Shown: positions 60,035-64,000 of the stretch, one piece after another
Layout of the letters: the number at the start of each line of letters is the position of its first letter
How positions within the stretch are numbered: position 1 is the first letter of the stretch
From: Devosia limi DSM 17137
GTDB taxonomy: Bacteria > Pseudomonadota > Alphaproteobacteria > Rhizobiales > Devosiaceae
Direction of reading: 5' to 3'
Length of the DNA stretch: 64,000 nucleotides
NCBI RefSeq assembly: GCF_900128975.1
Contig: NZ_FQVC01000003.1
Coordinates: 186,001 to 250,000, forward strand
The notes under the pieces: generated by a model
The model's database searches: none
Told to the model about the DNA's origin: nothing
What the model saw: only the letters and a program-made list of their open reading frames with translations
Made by a program: the position numbers and the translations under genes

Positions 60035-60120
60035 GTCTCGCTGGGGTGCTCCGGGTTACCGGAGCTGAGAAATTACCCATTGAACCTGAACCAGGTCATG
60101 CTGGCGGAGGAAGTTCGAGA
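60035..60120 (+). promoter_or_regulatory. TPP (THI-box) riboswitch
   Basis: P1 is TCTCG/CGAGA; within it lie GGGGTGCTCCGG, GCTGAGAAATTACCC, TGAACCTGAACCAGG and TCATGCTGGCGGAGGAAG, the conserved core of the TPP aptamer. Coenzyme binding would switch off thiBPQ downstream. Confidence 0.93.
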
Positions 60121-60160
60121 TGGCAAGTGCGCCCTCGGACCCACTGCCATTGACACACAA

Positions 60161-60193
60161 CCCTTCACTCATGGCCGCACACCAATGAAGGGA
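60161..60193 (+). promoter_or_regulatory. Hairpin over the thiB ribosome-binding site
   Basis: CCCTTCA (60,161-60,167) pairs with TGAAGGG (60,186-60,192), which contains the GAAGGGA ribosome-binding sequence 7 nt before the thiB ATG. This is a probable expression platform acting on translation. Confidence 0.6.
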
Positions 60194-60200
60194 TGACCCG

Positions 60201-61208
60201 ATGGTCAAACTCACGCATCTGGCGCTTGCGGTCCTTACCGGACTGGTCGCCGCGCCTATCCACGCCGAAGAAGTGCCGATCCTCAAGATCTATACCTATG
60301 ACGCCTTTGCTGCCGAATGGGGCCCCGCTGGCCAGCTCAAGGCCGGCTTCGAAGCGATCTGCGGCGGCTGTGTCGTCGAATTCATCGCCACCGACAGCTC
60401 GATCGGCACCCTGCGCCGCGTCCAGCTCGAAGGCGCCACCACCGAGGCCGACCTGATCGTTGGGCTGGATACCGCCGTCGCCGGCGAAGCCCGCGCCACC
60501 GGCCTGTTTGCCGATCATGGCCTCGATCTCACTGGCCTCTCCATGCCCGAGCCCTGGAAAGACCAGCAATTCGTGCCCTTCGATTACGCGCACTTTGCCT
60601 TCGTCTATGACACCGACACCACGGCCACGCCGCCAAAGTCGTTCGAGGAGCTGATCGCCCTGCCCGACGATTTCAAGATCGTCATTCAGGACCCGCGCTC
60701 GTCCACCCCCGGTCTTGGCCTCGTGCTGTGGATCAAGGCTGCCTATGGCGACCGCGCCCCCGAAATCTGGGCAGGCCTCAAGCCGCATATCCTGACCGTC
60801 ACCCGTGACTGGTCAGAAAGCTACGCGCTGTTCCTTGATGGCGAGGCCGATATGGCGCTCTCCTACACCACCTCGCCCGCCTACCACATCATCGAAGAAG
60901 GCGACGAGACCATCCATGCCGCCCTGTTCGATGAGGGGCATTTCCCCCAGATCGAGGTGGCCGGCATCCTCAAATCCTCGGGCAAGCAGGAGTTGGCGCG
61001 CGACTTCCTCGCTTATCTGGCTTCTGTCGATGGCCAGAAGATCATCCCCACCACCAATTGGATGTTCCCGGTGGTCGATCTCGGCGCCGAGCTGAACCCG
61101 GCCTTCGGCACCCTGCCGCAGCCAGCCAGGACGTTGACCATCCCCGACGACGAGATCAACGCCAATGCCAAGGCGTGGACCGACGAAATGCTGGCCGCGA
61201 TCCAGTAG
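60201..61208 (+). CDS. thiB: Thiamine ABC transporter, substrate-binding protein ThiB
   Basis: A 335-aa periplasmic protein with a signal peptide (residues 1-22, THLALAVLTGLVAAPIHA). The binding-protein features include ILKIYTYDAFAAEWGP, DLIVGLDTAVAGEA, QFVPFDYAHFAFVYDTD and a Trp/Tyr-rich C-terminal lobe (SYTTSPAYHIIEEGD), typical of ThiB. It binds thiamine and its phosphates. thiP follows. Confidence 0.92.
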   Translation: MVKLTHLALAVLTGLVAAPIHAEEVPILKIYTYDAFAAEWGPAGQLKAGFEAICGGCVVEFIATDSSIGTLRRVQLEGATTEADLIVGLDTAVAGEARATGLFADHGLDLTGLSMPEPWKDQQFVPFDYAHFAFVYDTDTTATPPKSFEELIALPDDFKIVIQDPRSSTPGLGLVLWIKAAYGDRAPEIWAGLKPHILTVTRDWSESYALFLDGEADMALSYTTSPAYHIIEEGDETIHAALFDEGHFPQIEVAGILKSSGKQELARDFLAYLASVDGQKIIPTTNWMFPVVDLGAELNPAFGTLPQPARTLTIPDDEINANAKAWTDEMLAAIQ

Positions 61209-61261
61209 CGCCAATGCACCCCACCCTCCCGATCAGCCCGCATCATTGGGCTCCATCGCCG

Positions 61262-61298
61262 CCCGCCCCCTTGCGGGGCGGGATTGAGGGTGGGGATC
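61262..61298. repeat. Extragenic palindrome (CCCGCCCCC family) inside thiB-thiP
   Basis: CCCGCCCCCTTGCGGGGCGG plus GGGTGGGGA, between thiB and thiP. It shares the layout of 57,963-57,999. It may stabilise or limit the polycistronic transcript. Confidence 0.6.
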
Positions 61299-61320
61299 GT
61301 CCCTCGCCGCGTCACCGCTG

Positions 61321-62919
61321 ATGACCAGCCTCACCCTGCCGCACCGTCCCGGCCGCATCGCCATTGCCACGGCGCTGGCGCTGGCCATCGCCGCGCTGGT
61401 GGCCCTCGTGCTCTGGGCCATCTTCACCACGGCTGCCGGTGAGCCTGCTACCGGCTCACGGGTCGATATCCCCCACCTGCTGCGCATGACCAGCATTCAG
61501 GCCGGCCTCACGGTCATCCTGTCTCTGGCCGTCGGCATTGTCCTGGCCTGGGCGCTCAATCGACTGCGCTTTCCCGGCCGCGACCTCGTCGTCGGGCTGT
61601 TCGCCTCCGCCATCGTCACTCCCGGCATGGTCGTTGCCTTCGGTCTGCTTTCTATCTGGGGCCGCAATGGCTGGATCAACCAGGCCAGCAATGCGCTGTT
61701 CGGCGCCCCGATCGGCAATCCGGCCTTCGGGCTATCGGGCATTCTCCTCGCCCATGTGATTCTCGACGGCGCTTTTGCCGCCTGTATCCTCCTCGCCCGG
61801 CTTGACGCCATTCCCGCCAGCCGCCTCAAGATGGGCCAGAGCCTCGGGCTGACCGCCCGCCAGCGCTTCGCCATCATCGATTGGCCCGCCATGCGCGGCA
61901 CCCTGCCCGGGCTCGGCGCCATCATCTTTCTCCTGGCCTTCACCAGCTTCCCCATCGTGCTGATGCTGGGCGGCGGTCCCGCCAACCAGACGCTTGAAGT
62001 CGCCATTTATGCCGCCGTGCAGCAGGATTTCGACCTCCATGGCGCGGTGTTGCTGGCACTGACCCAGATCGGCGTCTGCTCGCTGGTTATCCTCACCGCC
62101 TCGGCTCTGGCCCCCGTCCCCACCGGCCTCGGCCCATCAGTGACGCCGACCTGGCGCGATCGGCTTCCGGCCCGGGCGCTGGCCTGGCTCATCCTGATCC
62201 TCGCCATGCTCGGCTTTGGCCTGCCGCTGCTGTCGGTACTGGCCGATGCCTTGCGCGGCGGCCTCGGCGCGCTCACCAGCCGCCCGGCCTTCTGGTGGGC
62301 CACCGCCACCAGCCTCGTCATCGGCGCCAGCTCGGCGCTGCTCACCCTGATCCTCGCCATGGCTCTGGCACTCGGCCGCGCCGCCACCGGCAATGGTGCC
62401 CTCCGCACCGCACTGGGTGTGCCCGCCTATGCCTATCTCGCCGTGCCCGCCGTGGTGCTGTCGCTCGGCTTTTTCCTCCTGGTCCGCAATCTGGGCATCG
62501 CTCCCGGCGCCGCCGCGCCCTTCGTGGTTGTCATCGCCAATGCGCTTCTGGCCCTGCCCTTTGCCATGGCGACGCTGGGTCCGCCCCTCGAAGCCATAGT
62601 CCACACCCGCGGCAAGCTGATCCGCTCTCTAGGCCTCTCCGGCTGGCGGCAGCTGGCCTGGGTAGAGTATCCGCTGATCAGCCGCGATATCGGCATCACC
62701 ATTGCTCTGGCCTTCTGTTTTTCACTGGGCGATCTCGGCGTTATCGCCCTGTTCGGCACCCAGGATTTCCAGACCCTGCCGCTGATGATGTACCGTGCGC
62801 TCGGCGCCTACCGAAACAATGACGCCGCCGCCATCGCCGCCATCCTGCTGATTGGTACCATCATCGCCTTCGTCGCCCTGCCGCGGCTTTTCGAAAGACC
62901 TGCCCATGCTTCGCGCTGA
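61321..62919 (+). CDS. thiP: Thiamine ABC transporter permease ThiP
   Basis: A 532-aa fused permease with about twelve spans. Each half carries an EAA-type loop: SRLKMGQSLGLTARQRFAII in the N-half and KLIRSLGLSGWRQLAWVEYP in the C-half. It forms the membrane channel for ThiB-ThiQ. It starts ATG at 61321, 112 bp after thiB, with a repeat between. Confidence 0.92.
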   Translation: MTSLTLPHRPGRIAIATALALAIAALVALVLWAIFTTAAGEPATGSRVDIPHLLRMTSIQAGLTVILSLAVGIVLAWALNRLRFPGRDLVVGLFASAIVTPGMVVAFGLLSIWGRNGWINQASNALFGAPIGNPAFGLSGILLAHVILDGAFAACILLARLDAIPASRLKMGQSLGLTARQRFAIIDWPAMRGTLPGLGAIIFLLAFTSFPIVLMLGGGPANQTLEVAIYAAVQQDFDLHGAVLLALTQIGVCSLVILTASALAPVPTGLGPSVTPTWRDRLPARALAWLILILAMLGFGLPLLSVLADALRGGLGALTSRPAFWWATATSLVIGASSALLTLILAMALALGRAATGNGALRTALGVPAYAYLAVPAVVLSLGFFLLVRNLGIAPGAAAPFVVVIANALLALPFAMATLGPPLEAIVHTRGKLIRSLGLSGWRQLAWVEYPLISRDIGITIALAFCFSLGDLGVIALFGTQDFQTLPLMMYRALGAYRNNDAAAIAAILLIGTIIAFVALPRLFERPAHASR

Positions 62920-63544
62920 AGATCTATGCTTTGCCTATCCCGGCCAGGCAGAGCCCTATCGCTTCACCTTCGCTGCCCGGCCCGGAGAAATCACCGCCAT
63001 TTCAGGGGCCAGCGGCTCCGGCAAATCCACCCTGCTCGATCTGCTGGCCGGCTTCCTGTCGCCCCGGTCAGGCAAGCTGACCCTTGACGCTACCGACCTG
63101 CTGCCATTGGCACCCGAAGAGCGCCCGATTTCGCTGCTGCTGCAGTCCGAAAGCCTCTTCGAACACCTGAGCGCCGGCCGCAATATCGCCCTTGGCCTGC
63201 CCGACAACATGGCGAGACATGACATAGCGGCCAATGTTGCCAACGCCTTGGCCGAAGTCGGGCTGGAAGGCTTTGGCGAACAGCGCGCGGCAACCCTGTC
63301 CGGCGGTCAGAAGCAGCGCGTCGCCCTGGCGCGCACGCTGCTCCGCGATCGAGCGGTGCTGCTGCTCGACGAGCCCTTCTCGGCATTGGATGACGATACC
63401 CGCCAGCTCATCCGCACCCTCGTACGCACCCTGACCACCCGCCACAACTGGCACACGATTCTCGTCAGCCACCACGCCGACGATATCGACGCCATCGCCC
63501 ATTGGCGCTACCGCCTCGCCAATTTCCACCTGACCGCCGAATAG
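62906..63544 (+). CDS. thiQ: Thiamine ABC transporter ATPase ThiQ
   Basis: A 212-aa ATPase. Walker A is SGASGSGKST (about residues 33-42), the Q-loop is LLLQSESLFEHLSAG, the signature is LSGGQKQRVALAR, Walker B is VLLLDEPFSALDD and the switch His is VSHHADD. It overlaps the thiP stop by 14 bp. Confidence 0.93.
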   Translation: MLRAEDLCFAYPGQAEPYRFTFAARPGEITAISGASGSGKSTLLDLLAGFLSPRSGKLTLDATDLLPLAPEERPISLLLQSESLFEHLSAGRNIALGLPDNMARHDIAANVANALAEVGLEGFGEQRAATLSGGQKQRVALARTLLRDRAVLLLDEPFSALDDDTRQLIRTLVRTLTTRHNWHTILVSHHADDIDAIAHWRYRLANFHLTAE

Positions 63545-63554
63545 CCCAAACAAA

Positions 63555-63579
63555 AGCCCCCGGATCATCTCCGGGGGCT
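63555..63579. terminator. Bidirectional terminator of thiBPQ and the next gene
   Basis: AGCCCCCGG-ATCATCT-CCGGGGGCT, followed by CTTCAATT on the plus strand and by TTTTGTTTG on the minus strand; it serves two convergent genes. Confidence 0.8.
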
Positions 63580-63601
63580 CTTCAATTCACAGGTCAAGAC
63601 C

Positions 63602-64000
63602 CTACTGCCAGACAGCAAACACCTTGTCGAAAAGGGCCTGCGCAGCCTCGTCCTTCTCCAGCGTGATGATGGCATTGCGGCCAGTCCCGTAGATCACCGC
63701 CAGATCCATCCACTTGCGGTTTTCCAAGAGGTCGCGATTGGTCTCGGCATCGGTTGGCGAAGCGCTGAGCGCGAACAGGAACGAATTGCCCACCACTCGC
63801 GCTGAAGCGCCAACCAGCGGCGTACCCGGCACCAGCTCGGCATCCTTCAGCAACACCCCTGGCAGCGCGGAGATGGTGCCGCCAATGAACGTGTCATTGA
63901 CGTCGAAGTCGACTTCCATCAGGTGACTGGCCGGCAGGCTCGGATCGGCATTCTTGCGAATGGTCAGATCGACGCCCAGATTGCGCGCCGGAATATTGGC
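63602..64000 (-). CDS. C-terminal part of a protein of unknown function (runs off the window)
   Basis: The frame is open from the window edge (first residues ANIPARNLGVDLTIRKNADP) to TAG at 63602, giving 132 residues without an upstream start in view. A Met lies at residue 28 of the visible part but reading continues before it. It has a mixed alpha/beta pattern, including VVGNSFLFALSASPTDAETN and WMDLAVIYGTGRNAIITLEK, and no known motif. Confidence 0.65.
   Translation of the reverse strand, partial: ANIPARNLGVDLTIRKNADPSLPASHLMEVDFDVNDTFIGGTISALPGVLLKDAELVPGTPLVGASARVVGNSFLFALSASPTDAETNRDLLENRKWMDLAVIYGTGRNAIITLEKDEAAQALFDKVFAVWQ

Noticed and set aside
60012-60080. N-terminal extension of thiamine pyrophosphokinase (23 more residues)
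   Set aside because: The extension is antisense to the TPP aptamer core and does not resemble family N-termini; the GTG at 60011 is better placed.
1-64000. CRISPR arrays, rRNA genes and insertion sequences
   Set aside because: Nothing was seen by eye: no regularly spaced 25-40 bp repeats, no 16S/23S signatures and no transposase-like product in any frame examined.

Overview
The window is high-GC alphaproteobacterial DNA, most likely from the Hyphomicrobiales (Rhizobiales), possibly Devosia-like. The host part carries ctrA, chpT, sciP and flbD, a DUF1134/eipA gene beside chpT, rluD next to rpoH, and GANTC (CcrM-type) sites upstream of ctrA. The exact genus is inference.

Region 1 (1 to about 25,208) is the right-hand part of a siphovirus-type prophage. 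Its integrase lies 60 bp from the 3' end of an elongator tRNA-Met gene (25,209-25,285), the probable attachment site. The left end (tail tip, probably lysis genes, attL) is outside the window. Read from the centre outward: an S24-type repressor (20,996) is flanked by two clusters of 15-bp operators. A leftward early operon (cro-like gene, replication genes, helicase, primase, ParB-like protein) ends with a 276-aa protein in the position of lambda Q. Then come a candidate late promoter, a leader and a terminator, followed by HNH nuclease, terminases, a fused protease-capsid, portal, head-tail connectors, a tail tube, tail-assembly chaperones joined by a lambda-type -1 frameshift, tape measure and distal tail proteins. 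The rightward operon encodes a chain of small unknown proteins, an excisionase-like protein and the integrase. A moron-like gene (3,665-3,958) is on the opposite strand among the tail genes, and a lipoprotein gene lies at the head of the late operon.

Region 2 (25.3-31 kb) is host: a VOC dioxygenase, a VWA membrane protein with its own ECF sigma factor, a small membrane protein and mnmA.

Region 3 (31-54 kb) mixes flagellar genes (fliK-flgD, fliF-fliG-fliH-fliN-flbD, flhA, fliI-fliJ) with CtrA-pathway genes (sciP, ctrA, chpT and a single-domain response regulator). Candidate CtrA boxes precede sciP, fliF, fliI and eipA, and a clear sigma-54 promoter precedes fliK. Between these are small enzymes and transporters (GST, ABM monooxygenase, LysE exporter, GNAT), two PRC-barrel secreted proteins, and an ECF42-type sigma factor with its YciI/DGPF partner.

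Region 4 (54-64 kb) has eipA, a coiled-coil membrane protein, rluD, rpoH, and a thiamine locus: thiamine pyrophosphokinase divergent from a TPP riboswitch and thiBPQ. A truncated gene of unknown function ends the window. Extragenic palindromes of two families recur in the host intergenic regions; none were seen in the prophage.
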